Part shown: in pieces, positions 24,461 to 33,754 of the stretch
Layout: every line of letters begins with the position of its first letter
Position numbering within the stretch: position 1 is the stretch's first letter
Assembly (NCBI GenBank): GCA_002730095.1
Contig: PBZE01000047.1
Coordinates: forward strand, 1-45,876
Length of the DNA stretch: 45,876 bases
Direction: 5' to 3'
DNA from: Methanobacteriota archaeon
GTDB lineage: Archaea > Thermoplasmatota > Poseidoniia > Poseidoniales > Thalassarchaeaceae
Position numbers and translations under genes: made by a program
Notes under the pieces: generated by a model
What the model was told of the DNA's origin: nothing
Database searches by the model: none
What the model saw: the letters and a program-made list of their open reading frames with translations, nothing else

Positions 24461-25447
24461 CTACCCCGAAATCGGGGCCCTATCTAGATTAACCTCGAAC
24501 CTGAGCCAAACATCTTGAAGCTCATGACCATCATTATTCCCATACGCAATTGGGGGAGGAAGGAGAGTAATGTGGGAGGTCCCCGTCTCGACGCCGGGTA
24601 TTAGTCCCCTATCATCGTCGATATCCAAGCCAATTGTAGACCATCCAAAGCCATCAATCGACCACCAAGGATCTCCAGCATTCTCTGTCCATGTACCGCT
24701 GTCTAGCTCTTCTCCAGTATCCGCATTCCAAACAGTATACTCTACTTCGACCCTGTCTCCCTCCTCAATGTGCAATGATCGGGCTTCAATTCCTTGGAAT
24801 ATGCTCACATCGAGCCTAACCTCTGCCGACATAAGTGACACATGTGAAGCGATAATTGATATTTCTCCCTCAGTAATATCCTCAGTCAACTCAATTTCCA
24901 AGATTACCGCATCACCTCCAGACATCTCATTGATTAGGTACTGTGTATCTCCCGAAGCCGAAAATAAGACATCTGGGCCCCCAATCTCCAGGAGCAGATC
25001 AAGAGTCTGATTTCCCCTATTGTAGATCACAACCGAGGCCCTGTCTCCTTGTCCTTGGTGCTCCCAGTCACATCGAAGCTCTCCGGGATACAGGAAAACC
25101 TCATCCTGGGAGGACAGATTATCAGGCCAAGTCCAATCCCCATCTCTTGAGTCACAGGTATCGAAAAGTAAGTCAACCTCCCATGCCCATCTGCCATCCA
25201 TTTCAATCATCGATTCATCTACGGACTCGAAGGACTCGTCTAACTTTTCCAAGAATCCAACTGCCGAGAAACCTATCCAAATAGACGACAACAGAATTAC
25301 TAATACTGTAGAAATAGAGAGCAATATTGCAGCTCTGGGAACAGCCATCTCATTGATGCCAAGAGGCACAGGAGGATGCTCAACTTCATCGGGTGTATCC
25401 GATATCCAAGACCGCGTCACATTCCTTTTGCCGGGCCCAACTGCCAT
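24461..25447 (-). CDS. Membrane-anchored FKBP-like peptidyl-prolyl isomerase
   Basis: A 328-aa protein with a cytoplasmic N-terminus of about 37 residues, one membrane segment (about 38-65), an outside beta-rich region, and a C-terminal FKBP-like domain (about 227-328). The FKBP domain is seen from EEGDRVEVEYTVWNADTGEEL, then GLIPGVETGTSHITLLPPPIAYG and a final strand VWLRFEVNL. FKBPs catalyse proline isomerisation; this one would act outside the cell or in the pseudoperiplasm as a folding helper. The middle part has an NRGNQTLDLLLEIGG segment like a CARDB or Ig-type fold. The ATG at 25447 is preferred to the adjacent TTG at 25450. Confidence 0.72.
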   Translation of the reverse strand: MAVGPGKRNVTRSWISDTPDEVEHPPVPLGINEMAVPRAAILLSISTVLVILLSSIWIGFSAVGFLEKLDESFESVDESMIEMDGRWAWEVDLLFDTCDSRDGDWTWPDNLSSQDEVFLYPGELRCDWEHQGQGDRASVVIYNRGNQTLDLLLEIGGPDVLFSASGDTQYLINEMSGGDAVILEIELTEDITEGEISIIASHVSLMSAEVRLDVSIFQGIEARSLHIEEGDRVEVEYTVWNADTGEELDSGTWTENAGDPWWSIDGFGWSTIGLDIDDDRGLIPGVETGTSHITLLPPPIAYGNNDGHELQDVWLRFEVNLDRAPISG

Positions 25448-25492
25448 CAAGGTTGGCCCACTTTGACCTCAATCATCAGGATTAGTCCACAA

Positions 25493-28400
25493 TCAGCTCT
25501 TGGCCAGACTATCTTCATTACTTAGTCCCAACCAAGAAATTATTCCAAGCTCGAGTGCTATAATTGACAGACCGATCAAGAATACATGCGGCTGGAAAAG
25601 TATGCCGCCGTAGAACACTGCTGAGGTTATTATTGCAACAAGTAAGTCAAACAGCCCCAGAGCCCTCAGAGACTTTCTCAGTTGTAGAATTCCGATAACC
25701 CATACTGTAGTGGACAACAAAATAAGGAAAATAGGAATCATAAACGCCAAACCAGAAGCAATAGAACCAACTATTAGGAGGAGGTGTGCGTTGGTTGAGA
25801 GCATTCCAGACCATCTATCCCCCTTAGTCAATAGAGTACTTGCCAACATTACTAGCAGGATTATTCCCATCAAGATGTATATCTCACCAGTAATTCCAGA
25901 AATGCTATCAGCCCAGCTTCCAATTGAGATCATACTCATCGCCATACCCAATATGGCTATCCCAACAGCATCTGGCAGCTTCCTCCTCCACCCATGATTT
26001 ATTGAGTATAGAATGGCCACGATTGCAGCTATTCCCGTAGATAGAAGAATCACAGTGAGACTCCTCATTCCTACAGCAATCCCATGCTCGTGCTCTCTGC
26101 CCTTATTCTCCCGCAGCTCTCCGATCCAATAGCTAACAAGCACCGCCAAAAGGAGACATAGCTCAAGCCCCAGAAGAGGAATCTCCCATTCCAGAGAATC
26201 GCCTGAGAACGGGTCGACCCTAAGCGGCCAAGGCATCGACTCGTACAATATTACTCCCAGAAATCTGTCTGCCAACAATGAGTAGATGAACCAATCTACA
26301 GCAATAGGAATCCTGTCAAGCATGTTGTCCTGTTGATATAGAGAAATCAGACACAGCTCCATTATCAGTATTGTAAGAACTCCCATACTGGAGAGGTCCA
26401 TATTACTGGCCCCTGGTCCCAAAAGAGATGAAATATGCATAGCAACTAGTCCCGAAATACCAATTGCAATGGGCATTTCCATACCGAGAAAGTGAGGCAA
26501 ATCCAACTCTAATTGCTTAGTTCTGAACCTCGCTATGGCAATCAGAACTGTGACAAAAACCCCAACTCCAAGCAGAAGTACAGGATTCGGTCCTGTTGTC
26601 AAACCCAAAACAATTCCAGAAATGAATACGAGTATCATAACTGCAATGACTATGATTGGTTTGTGAGAGATGTCAGATGTGTAAAGCTCCTCGACGTCAT
26701 CCGTCTCACTCTTTTCCCGACTCTTTCTTCTTGTGGCCATCATCTCAGCCTCTCTCGCATCATATGTTGCCAAATCAGCTCCTTCATTCCCATCATTTGC
26801 CTTCTTCAATGCCATAGCTCTTCTTTCGCTCATTTTGGTAACAGTTTTCAGCTCTCGCCGCAACTCACCCTTGGCAACAAGCCAGATCGTAGCTACCATG
26901 AACATCAGGATAGATATTGCAAGATATGTGGAATTGCCTTGAACATAAGCTACGGCTATGCAAATAGACATGAGCCAAAGCGATGAAAGTGCGGGTTTAA
27001 GCAACTCATCAGTGGAGCCAGATTTGGGAAGATATATTCCAAGTATTGCTGCAGTGGAACATATAGCAACAATAGGCGAATCTAATACTGGTAGGGATGA
27101 AAAACCCTCCAAATATGTTGAAATCTCTCTATCGGGGACCATCAGAAGCAGAGCAATCCCCATCGAGCCCATTGAAACAGTGAACATCTCCTTGTCCTGC
27201 CTGCCGATTAGGAGATTTGTGACCAATATTATGCATATTAGAATCGAGATATACTCTCCCATTCCATGCCTCCACTGTATTATCATGGCAGTGACAATGA
27301 TCGTCCCAATCATCATATCCAAACTACCCATCCTGACTCCTCTGAAATGGGCCAATGTGTGCATCCCCCAAAGGGCCCCAACCACCATCAGAAGAGTTAG
27401 GGACGTGAATGCTCCAAATTGAGCTAAAAACATGATTGAAACCATGGGAAGCCATAATCCTAAGCTCCACAGTTGCAAGGCTCCTGAGTCTCTTATAGAT
27501 GCAGAAATCTCTGAAATACCCAAAAATTTCGAAGCTAGATTCACATCTACCTTCCCCATTCTCTCATTGACCAAAATCATCATCACGGAACAGATTAGGA
27601 GATAGATTGCCAATGGACCGGGATCCATCTCGATAATGCTTCCAGGGTCTTCCAGATCGTTTGATATGAGGAGGGTTCTAACGGCCTCTTGAATAAATTG
27701 CTCCGCAATTATCCATGACCATGGAAGGAGTACAGTAACTCCTGCCAGGGAGGGGGACTTCCTCTTAATGGCCAGAGTTCCGCTACCAATATGAAGAACA
27801 GACAACATCCCCAGAAGTAAGGCCCCCCCGTCCCCTCCTGAATCAACTGAATCGGCTGGCACTAGGATTACTAGCAAAGTTAGTACTGCCACAGTACCCA
27901 TCCACAGTACTCTGTCAGTCACGCTATTTTGATCTCTGAGAATTATCGTTCCGACTGACACGGACCCCACTATCGTGAATATTGAATATTCAGAGACATT
28001 GTACAAGTCCGAAAAAGACTGCCCAAAGAGCAAGAAAAACAGAAGAATTAGCGCCACAGCCGAAAGTGGATAAAACACTCTCCCGACAGAAACCCCCCTC
28101 ACAACCAGATAAGAACCAGAAAAAGCCCCAGTCAATACAGTAACCAATCCCAATGCATATCCCAGATCTCCGCTGTTTGCTGCTACAGTCAGTAATGCGC
28201 CCATCAAACCCATTGAGACTGAGACTCCCCAGAGACCAGGACTACCAAGTCCCAGTACGTTCAATCCCTTTGAAAACCAGTTTTCTTCTTTCGCGAAGCG
28301 TGTAGCCATGGATGCATTCAGTGCCGTAATTCCTAACAGTAGAACGAATAGGAGCAATGGTCTATCTAATGCCATCACTCGCAGCTCTCCTATCTCGAAT

Positions 28401-29200
28401 CCTTTGGTTGTAGCATGCATCCCTATCCAAAGATTCGAGGATGCTATGCCAAGAGCAGCCAGATTCCCAGATTTTCTGTGAACCGCTAGTCCGTGCACTA
28501 GGATAGTGGAGATCAGAATCATCAACGCTACTCCCTCTTGGCCGTATAGGGAGCCCGCTGTGGACCCAATAGCGAGAAGCACCAATGTTGATTGAGCGGC
28601 AATAGCATCATGCTCATATCTGTAGGAGGCAGCGATATTGAGGCATACTACGACAATCAAAATAGCGCCTAATCCCTCAACTCCAACAATTCCCCACCTC
28701 TGTAATTCTAGAGATAAACCGTAAAGTACCTTCATGGAGATGATGACCCATGTTATTCCCAGAACTCTCAACCTTCGGTCACTCGACCATCTCTCTCCGA
28801 AGAAGAAACCAACTACTGCGAGAAAAACCAATGAGAAAGATGCAAGCATTGGTTCGAAAACGAAACCAATTTGAAATCCTATGGCACTGTAAACTAAAAT
28901 CATGGCTCCCATAAGAATCCAGTTAATGCCCCTCTCACCATCGACAGATATCTCAGTCACTATGTCTGATTCTGGGGCCGATTTTACAGTCCCATCCCTC
29001 TCGATAGCCCCCTTGCTCTTCTTGTCTGAGAATGGATCGAAGAGCTCTCCAATGGCCTCATCGACTTCTTCGTTGACTTCACTCCCTACATCGTCCCCGT
29101 CGAATAGGGCAGTATCGACAAGGTCCCCGATATCCAACTTGTCACTGATCCTAAATGCCCGTTCTCGGATGATTTCGTCTTCCGAGGCGTCATCCACCAT
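25493..29200 (-). CDS. Giant polytopic membrane protein, unknown function
   Basis: A 1235-aa protein that starts with about 95 acidic cytoplasmic residues and continues as a nearly uninterrupted series of hydrophobic segments, probably more than 25 membrane passes. The series is broken once by a charged cytoplasmic loop (about 790-860, with GELRRELKTVTKMSERRAMALKKA in part and an acidic EKSETDDVEELY). The loop divides the protein into a long first half and a shorter second half. No transporter, enzyme or channel motif is recognised. It lies 45 bases upstream of the FKBP-like gene on the same strand and probably heads the same transcript. Confidence 0.75.
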   Translation of the reverse strand: MVDDASEDEIIRERAFRISDKLDIGDLVDTALFDGDDVGSEVNEEVDEAIGELFDPFSDKKSKGAIERDGTVKSAPESDIVTEISVDGERGINWILMGAMILVYSAIGFQIGFVFEPMLASFSLVFLAVVGFFFGERWSSDRRLRVLGITWVIISMKVLYGLSLELQRWGIVGVEGLGAILIVVVCLNIAASYRYEHDAIAAQSTLVLLAIGSTAGSLYGQEGVALMILISTILVHGLAVHRKSGNLAALGIASSNLWIGMHATTKGFEIGELRVMALDRPLLLFVLLLGITALNASMATRFAKEENWFSKGLNVLGLGSPGLWGVSVSMGLMGALLTVAANSGDLGYALGLVTVLTGAFSGSYLVVRGVSVGRVFYPLSAVALILLFFLLFGQSFSDLYNVSEYSIFTIVGSVSVGTIILRDQNSVTDRVLWMGTVAVLTLLVILVPADSVDSGGDGGALLLGMLSVLHIGSGTLAIKRKSPSLAGVTVLLPWSWIIAEQFIQEAVRTLLISNDLEDPGSIIEMDPGPLAIYLLICSVMMILVNERMGKVDVNLASKFLGISEISASIRDSGALQLWSLGLWLPMVSIMFLAQFGAFTSLTLLMVVGALWGMHTLAHFRGVRMGSLDMMIGTIIVTAMIIQWRHGMGEYISILICIILVTNLLIGRQDKEMFTVSMGSMGIALLLMVPDREISTYLEGFSSLPVLDSPIVAICSTAAILGIYLPKSGSTDELLKPALSSLWLMSICIAVAYVQGNSTYLAISILMFMVATIWLVAKGELRRELKTVTKMSERRAMALKKANDGNEGADLATYDAREAEMMATRRKSREKSETDDVEELYTSDISHKPIIVIAVMILVFISGIVLGLTTGPNPVLLLGVGVFVTVLIAIARFRTKQLELDLPHFLGMEMPIAIGISGLVAMHISSLLGPGASNMDLSSMGVLTILIMELCLISLYQQDNMLDRIPIAVDWFIYSLLADRFLGVILYESMPWPLRVDPFSGDSLEWEIPLLGLELCLLLAVLVSYWIGELRENKGREHEHGIAVGMRSLTVILLSTGIAAIVAILYSINHGWRRKLPDAVGIAILGMAMSMISIGSWADSISGITGEIYILMGIILLVMLASTLLTKGDRWSGMLSTNAHLLLIVGSIASGLAFMIPIFLILLSTTVWVIGILQLRKSLRALGLFDLLVAIITSAVFYGGILFQPHVFLIGLSIIALELGIISWLGLSNEDSLAKS

Positions 29201-29319
29201 CGTACTGCGTAGAGCATATGAGGGATAATGACATCCCCGATTAATTCATTCTGACATCAGTTCGATTCTGATTCCATCTCTTCCGTAACCCTTGAAGCTA
29301 GATGTACTAGTCGGGACCC

Positions 29320-30942
29320 ATGGGGGACCGAGCACTTTCGGGCTCCAGCCCCATGGCACATACTCCATTGTCGGAGCACGGCCTCAATGTGAGGGGCACA
29401 GTCCATTGGAATCTAGGGTCGGAAGAATTACACGAAATGGCAGTTTCTAGGAAGGAGGCCAAGTATACATCTCACGGAGTTCTACTAGCGACAACTGGGG
29501 AGAGAACGGGAAGATCACCCAATGACCGATTTATTGTCAAAGAACCAGGGCTTGCGGACGATGTCTGGTGGGGACAAGTAAACAGACCAATATCCGCCGA
29601 AAAATTTGAGCGACTTTTGGATAAGACTAGGGAGCATCTCAATGGGTGTAGCGACCTTTTTGTGAAAGATGCATTCTGTGGAGCCGATTCTAGACACACC
29701 ATGCCAGTAAGGCTGGTTACCGAGAAAGCGTGGCACGCAGCTTTCATGCACAACATGTTCGTGAGGGCCTCTGAAGAAGATTTGAGGGAACATGCCCCGG
29801 AGTACACAATACTCCATGCCCCAAATCTGAGGGCAGTTCCAAACCAAGATGGCACGAATTCAGGGGTCTTCGTCGTCCTTGCCCTAGATAGGGGACTTGT
29901 GATAATTGGCGGGACCCATTATGCAGGTGAGATAAAAAAGGCCATTTTCACTATTATGAATCACATATTACCAGCCAAGGGGCTTCTCCCAATGCACTGC
30001 TCGGCGAATACCGACGGAATCAACTCAGCTTTGTTTTTCGGACTTTCCGGAACTGGAAAGACGACTCTTTCCGCAGATCCAGAAAGGGCCCTTGTAGGGG
30101 ACGATGAACACGGATGGTCAGATGAAGGAGTATTCAACTTCGAAGGTGGATGCTATGCCAAACTAATCAATCTATCAAAGAAGGACGAACCAGCAATTTT
30201 CGCCACTACTAGGATGAAAGGTACGATTCTGGAAAACGTAGTGCTTAATGCGGATGGTACGCCAGATTTCACGAATGACTCACTAACTCAGAATACTAGG
30301 GGCTCATATCCGATAGAATCCATCGAGAATAGGACACCTGACTCCATGGCTGGCAACCCGAAGAACGTCGTGTTTCTCACATGTGATGCATTCGGCGTCC
30401 TTCCCCCACTTTCCAGGCTCACTCCTGAGCAGGCCGCATATCACTTCATATCTGGCTATACCGCTAAAGTCGCTGGCACAGAGATTGGAATAACTGAGCC
30501 GCAGGCTACCTTCTCAACATGCTTTGGCGCTCCATTCATGCCGAGACACCCCTCAGTATACGCGGATCTATTGTCAAAGAAAATCAGAGATAACGATGCC
30601 AAGTGCTGGCTGATTAACACCGGTTGGGTTGCCGGTGGATATGGTGATAGTAGCAGAATCAAAATCAAGTGGACAAGAGCCCTCCTAAATGCTGCACTGA
30701 AGGGAGATCTGGACGACGTTGTCTTCGTTAAAGATCGAAGATTCGGATTCTCAGTTCCAACGACTTGCGAGGGAGTTCCGGACAGCATCCTTCAGCCAAG
30801 AGAGACTTGGAATGACAAGAAGAAGTTCGACAACGTGGCAGATCTTCTCGCTCAAATGTTCATCGAGAACTTCGACCAGTACAAAGATGGGTGCAGTGAA
30901 GCCGTCATGTCATCTTCTCCAATAGTCCTGGGAAGCGAGTGA
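29320..30942 (+). CDS. pckA: Phosphoenolpyruvate carboxykinase (ATP)
   Basis: Converts oxaloacetate and ATP to phosphoenolpyruvate, CO2 and ADP, the entry to gluconeogenesis. All typical parts are present: TGERTGRSPNDRF (59-71, oxaloacetate-binding arginine), GGTHYAGEIKK (197-207), the kinase-1a P-loop GLSGTGKTT (241-249), kinase-2 GDDEHGW (260-266), and TCDAFGVLPPLSRLTPEQA with TAKVAGTE further on. At 540 aa it fits the family. The ATP-dependent form is bacterial in type. The ATG at 29320 is used; ATG 29353 is possible. Its neighbour aceE (window 6819) consumes pyruvate, so both belong to central C3 metabolism although they are not linked. Confidence 0.95.
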   Translation: MGDRALSGSSPMAHTPLSEHGLNVRGTVHWNLGSEELHEMAVSRKEAKYTSHGVLLATTGERTGRSPNDRFIVKEPGLADDVWWGQVNRPISAEKFERLLDKTREHLNGCSDLFVKDAFCGADSRHTMPVRLVTEKAWHAAFMHNMFVRASEEDLREHAPEYTILHAPNLRAVPNQDGTNSGVFVVLALDRGLVIIGGTHYAGEIKKAIFTIMNHILPAKGLLPMHCSANTDGINSALFFGLSGTGKTTLSADPERALVGDDEHGWSDEGVFNFEGGCYAKLINLSKKDEPAIFATTRMKGTILENVVLNADGTPDFTNDSLTQNTRGSYPIESIENRTPDSMAGNPKNVVFLTCDAFGVLPPLSRLTPEQAAYHFISGYTAKVAGTEIGITEPQATFSTCFGAPFMPRHPSVYADLLSKKIRDNDAKCWLINTGWVAGGYGDSSRIKIKWTRALLNAALKGDLDDVVFVKDRRFGFSVPTTCEGVPDSILQPRETWNDKKKFDNVADLLAQMFIENFDQYKDGCSEAVMSSSPIVLGSE

Positions 30943-30956
30943 GACCCATCTCTGGG

Positions 30957-31385
30957 CTAACAGCATCCCTCTTCTTTCATCGGGGCGCTGATGAAGGATA
31001 CCTTGTCCACATGGGGCGTATTCTGAAGCTGCTCATAGACCGCCCTCACATGCGATGCAGTACCCCTGACGTGAACCACGTCTACACACAAATGGCACGA
31101 ATGTCCTAGCCGACTGCTGTGATGATACGCCGCTACCTCAACAGAATCAGTGCGACTCACCATCAACTTCTGCTCACTCTTCTCCTGATAATGAACGACC
31201 AAATGCCCCTCGACAATATGGCCATCATCCATATTCATCAAATCCCCTCTCTGCTGGATCTCCGCAAAGTACATCGATGCATCCCTGAGAAAGCGACTCC
31301 GGTTCTGATAGCCCGATTTTTCGATTAGACTTTCGAATGACTCAGCGAATTCCTTGTCAGCACTGAATGAAATTATTCTACTCAT
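30957..31385 (-). CDS. NikR-like ribbon-helix-helix metal-responsive regulator
   Basis: A 142-aa transcription factor. Residues 1-45 (MSRIISFSADKEFAESFESL onward, SRFLRDA) form a CopG/NikR-type ribbon-helix-helix DNA-binding domain. The rest matches the ACT-like metal-sensing domain of NikR (GHLVVHYQEKSEQKLMV and VDVVHVRGTASHVRAVYEQL). The canonical HxH...C nickel ligands are rearranged into H88, H89, H95, C97, H98 and C100, with two more cysteines at the end (GCC). A metal other than nickel, perhaps zinc, is likely, by inference from the neighbouring importer. The ATG at 31385 gives the classical start; the frame opens at 31403. It is divergent from the importer with a palindrome between. 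Confidence 0.75.
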   Translation of the reverse strand: MSRIISFSADKEFAESFESLIEKSGYQNRSRFLRDASMYFAEIQQRGDLMNMDDGHIVEGHLVVHYQEKSEQKLMVSRTDSVEVAAYHHSSRLGHSCHLCVDVVHVRGTASHVRAVYEQLQNTPHVDKVSFISAPMKEEGCC

Positions 31386-31410
31386 AGAACTCCGACAAAG
31401 CAATTAGTAA

Positions 31411-31437
31411 TAATAATTTTGAATTATGTAATTATTA
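31411..31437. promoter_or_regulatory. Palindromic operator candidate for the NikR-like regulator
   Basis: TAATAATT (31411-31418) and AATTATTA (31430-31437) form a perfect eight-base inverted repeat with an 11-base spacer, centred in the AT-rich 88-base divergent region. It is right behind the start of the regulator gene and just upstream of the TATA-like element of the importer. NikR-type proteins bind such two-half-site operators. Repression of both genes is inferred. Confidence 0.5.
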
Positions 31438-31439
31438 GC

Positions 31440-31452
31440 TTTAATTAAATAT
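31440..31452 (+). promoter_or_regulatory. TATA-like promoter element for the zinc-importer operon
   Basis: TTTAATTAAATAT ends 22 bases before the ATG at 31474, which would place transcription start close to the start codon and give a very short leader. The overlap in position with the operator at 31411-31437 suggests that a bound regulator would hinder TBP/TFB. Inferred from sequence only. Confidence 0.45.
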
Positions 31453-31473
31453 GTAATAGCTACCCGAAAGGGT

Positions 31474-33717
31474 ATGAAGAGTGTAGCATACAGGTCAATA
31501 TTGCTAAGCGTACTAATGATTACATCAAGCCTTGCAGGCTGTCTAGGGGACACTGAAGAAGATAGTACTGATGATACCAATCAAATCGAGGATCCTATCA
31601 CTGTCTTCGGCTCAGTGATGGTTTCCACATATCACGTTGGTGAGCTGGTAAAGGCAGTAGCCGGAGAACATGTAGAGATCGACTACATGAGCCAGGATAA
31701 TATCCCTGTGCACGATTACGACCCATCAGCTTCTGATCTAATCAGACTACAACAGGCCGATGTCTTCTTTTATCACGGGTTGAACCTAGAACCTTGGGTT
31801 GACTCAGCTTTGGAGTCACTGGGTTCCGATGCACCCCTCTCTTTCATGACGCACAAAATGGCATCCGGAGAAACAACTCTAGATTACCAGTCTCTCTTAG
31901 TTGCTGACCTTTGTGAGCTGTTGAACCAAGGACCATTCGAAGCCACCACTCTGGGATCGATGCCGGAAGACCACGACGACCACGACGACGACCACGACGA
32001 TGACCACGACGATGACCACGACGACGAAGGCGGTATGCAGACTGCAGCGGGCCATGGCGACCACTCAGATGACGATGACCACGATGACCACGATGACCAC
32101 GATGACCATGAAGGACATGGTCACGCTATGGCCGAGAAGGTAATCCAGAATCCAGAGGCATGCCCGGCTGATACGACCATCCAGGTATTCCACATGGAAG
32201 AAGGTGAGCACGTACTAGAGTTCGAGTCAGAGCATGGGGAGGAGTTCAACATGGCGGTTCTAAAGATGCTAGGAGGGCACGCTCATCACCATCATGACCA
32301 TGGCGACGACCACGATGATGATCACTCGGACGACGAGGATGACCATGGTGAGGGATTGTGTCACAACACCGACACCCATGAGAACTACGAGTCGACGGAG
32401 GAAGACTGCGAGGCCGCAGGCCATATGTGGATGGGCCATGAAGATCATGATCTGCCAGAAATCCACGCGGACCGAGTTGCCCACACCCTCTCTTTCCCAA
32501 TTCACATAGCTGGGGACTGGGTAGACGAGTGGGGAGGTGAACACTCCATCGACTCAGACTCATGGAATGACAACACCATCACACACTATGATAATCATGA
32601 GATGTGGGCCGTCGCTCAGAACAGTGAGGATGATCAGTATTACCCAGGGCTCTGGTCGAAGTACGACTGGACATGGGAATTAGAAGAGCTGTACTACTGC
32701 CAGTCCACATTCGGCGCTGATACAGAGGCAGACGCATTGGCTGCCGAGAGCGCTAACGCTAGTGATTTAGCGGCCGGATGTGGTGGATTCCCGTGGAGCC
32801 TAATGGAAGAAGTCGGCCATGACGACCATGACGATCACGGAGACGACCACTCAGACGACGAGGGCGACCACGATGACGACCATGACGATCACGGAGACGA
32901 CCACTCAGACCACGAGGATGACCATGACGAACACCATGAAATTGGAGCAGTAATCATCCATATTGAGGAAGAAGGTGACTATGGATTTGCCATGCCCAGC
33001 GACATTGAACTCTATGTCGTAATGGGAGAAGGAGGGCATGACGACCATGGAGACCATGACGATCACGGAGACGACCACTCAGACGACGAGGGCGACCACG
33101 ATGACGACCACTCTGACGAGGATGGAGATCACGATGACCATGACGATGAGATTGAGGCTGACCAGGATGAGGAGTCATACGACTACGATCCACACAGCTG
33201 GCTCGATCCAGTTTCGTTCAACGAGCAACTCAAATTGGTTCAGGAAAAACTGACCATGGCCTTCCCAGATGGGGCTGTTGCATTCGCAGAAAACGCTGAT
33301 GCATACTCGATCGAGTTAACTGAGCTTCATGATCGCTTCGAGCAGGTACTGGGGAATCAAGGAACCTGTGTCACAGCAGGCTTGCAAAGGGTGATTGTGG
33401 CCAATCACAACGCTTACTCGTACATCTCGGTGAGGTACAATCTAGACATACTCACCATACATGGCTTAGATCCAGAAGGAGAGCCTTCACCAGCCGAAGT
33501 AGCTGAGGTCATTGAGCACATCAAGGAAGAGGGAATTACAACCCTCTTCGTTGAGGAATACACTGACCAGACAGCCGTTCAGAGCATCGTTGAGGAGACT
33601 GGCGTGGAGGTCCAGGTCCTATACACGATGGAGATGCGACCCAGTGATTCCTCGGATGACTACTTGTCCATGATGAACAAGAACATCGAAAACATATCTA
33701 GCGGAATTGGCTGCTAG
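31474..33717 (+). CDS. ZnuA-like zinc ABC transporter substrate-binding lipoprotein with His/Asp-rich inserts
   Basis: A 747-aa lipoprotein of the TroA/ZnuA cluster, about two and a half times the usual 300 aa. A signal peptide with lipobox LAGC (20-23) anchors it at C23. The N-terminal lobe holds VHDYDPSASDL (H80), and the C-terminal lobe holds YDPHSWLDP (H574), VVANHNAYSY (H645) and FVEEYTDQ, the expected zinc ligands. Between them, residues about 160-565 are an extra region with four tracts of alternating D and H (for example DHDDHDDDHDD), a cysteine-containing segment, and two copies of a small beta-like unit (VFHMEEGEHVLEF and VIIHIEEEGDYGF), each followed by a D/H tract. The tracts probably collect metal ions outside the cell. 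It is the first gene of the operon with the microprotein, ZnuC and ZnuB. Confidence 0.88.
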   Translation: MKSVAYRSILLSVLMITSSLAGCLGDTEEDSTDDTNQIEDPITVFGSVMVSTYHVGELVKAVAGEHVEIDYMSQDNIPVHDYDPSASDLIRLQQADVFFYHGLNLEPWVDSALESLGSDAPLSFMTHKMASGETTLDYQSLLVADLCELLNQGPFEATTLGSMPEDHDDHDDDHDDDHDDDHDDEGGMQTAAGHGDHSDDDDHDDHDDHDDHEGHGHAMAEKVIQNPEACPADTTIQVFHMEEGEHVLEFESEHGEEFNMAVLKMLGGHAHHHHDHGDDHDDDHSDDEDDHGEGLCHNTDTHENYESTEEDCEAAGHMWMGHEDHDLPEIHADRVAHTLSFPIHIAGDWVDEWGGEHSIDSDSWNDNTITHYDNHEMWAVAQNSEDDQYYPGLWSKYDWTWELEELYYCQSTFGADTEADALAAESANASDLAAGCGGFPWSLMEEVGHDDHDDHGDDHSDDEGDHDDDHDDHGDDHSDHEDDHDEHHEIGAVIIHIEEEGDYGFAMPSDIELYVVMGEGGHDDHGDHDDHGDDHSDDEGDHDDDHSDEDGDHDDHDDEIEADQDEESYDYDPHSWLDPVSFNEQLKLVQEKLTMAFPDGAVAFAENADAYSIELTELHDRFEQVLGNQGTCVTAGLQRVIVANHNAYSYISVRYNLDILTIHGLDPEGEPSPAEVAEVIEHIKEEGITTLFVEEYTDQTAVQSIVEETGVEVQVLYTMEMRPSDSSDDYLSMMNKNIENISSGIGC
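31969..33160 (+). repeat. Low-complexity GAC/CAC-type tandem repeats encoding Asp/His tracts
   Basis: Four tracts of GAY/CAY codons lie at about 31969-32120, 32281-32350, 32814-32940 and 33037-33160. A 59-base stretch is perfectly repeated at 32824-32882 and 33052-33110, and its first 33 bases recur at 32878-32910, 54 bases after the first copy. The pattern indicates recent duplication or slippage inside the coding frame. Confidence 0.85.
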
Positions 33718-33754
33718 ATCTGAACCATGTTTAACAAGAAGGAGGGGGGAATAG

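Noticed and set aside
26513-27422. Plus-strand ORFs opposite the giant membrane protein
   Set aside because: They are antisense shadows of hydrophobic codons and show no domain or ribosome binding site.
32246-32563. Antisense ORFs over the Asp/His tracts (also 32954-33193)
   Set aside because: They arise from the repetitive codon pattern on the other strand; the proteins are low-complexity Arg/His/Val runs.
31969-33160. Tandem repeats that might be taken for a CRISPR array
   Set aside because: The units are short, in frame with the ZnuA-like gene and encode Asp/His tracts; there are no unique spacers of constant length.
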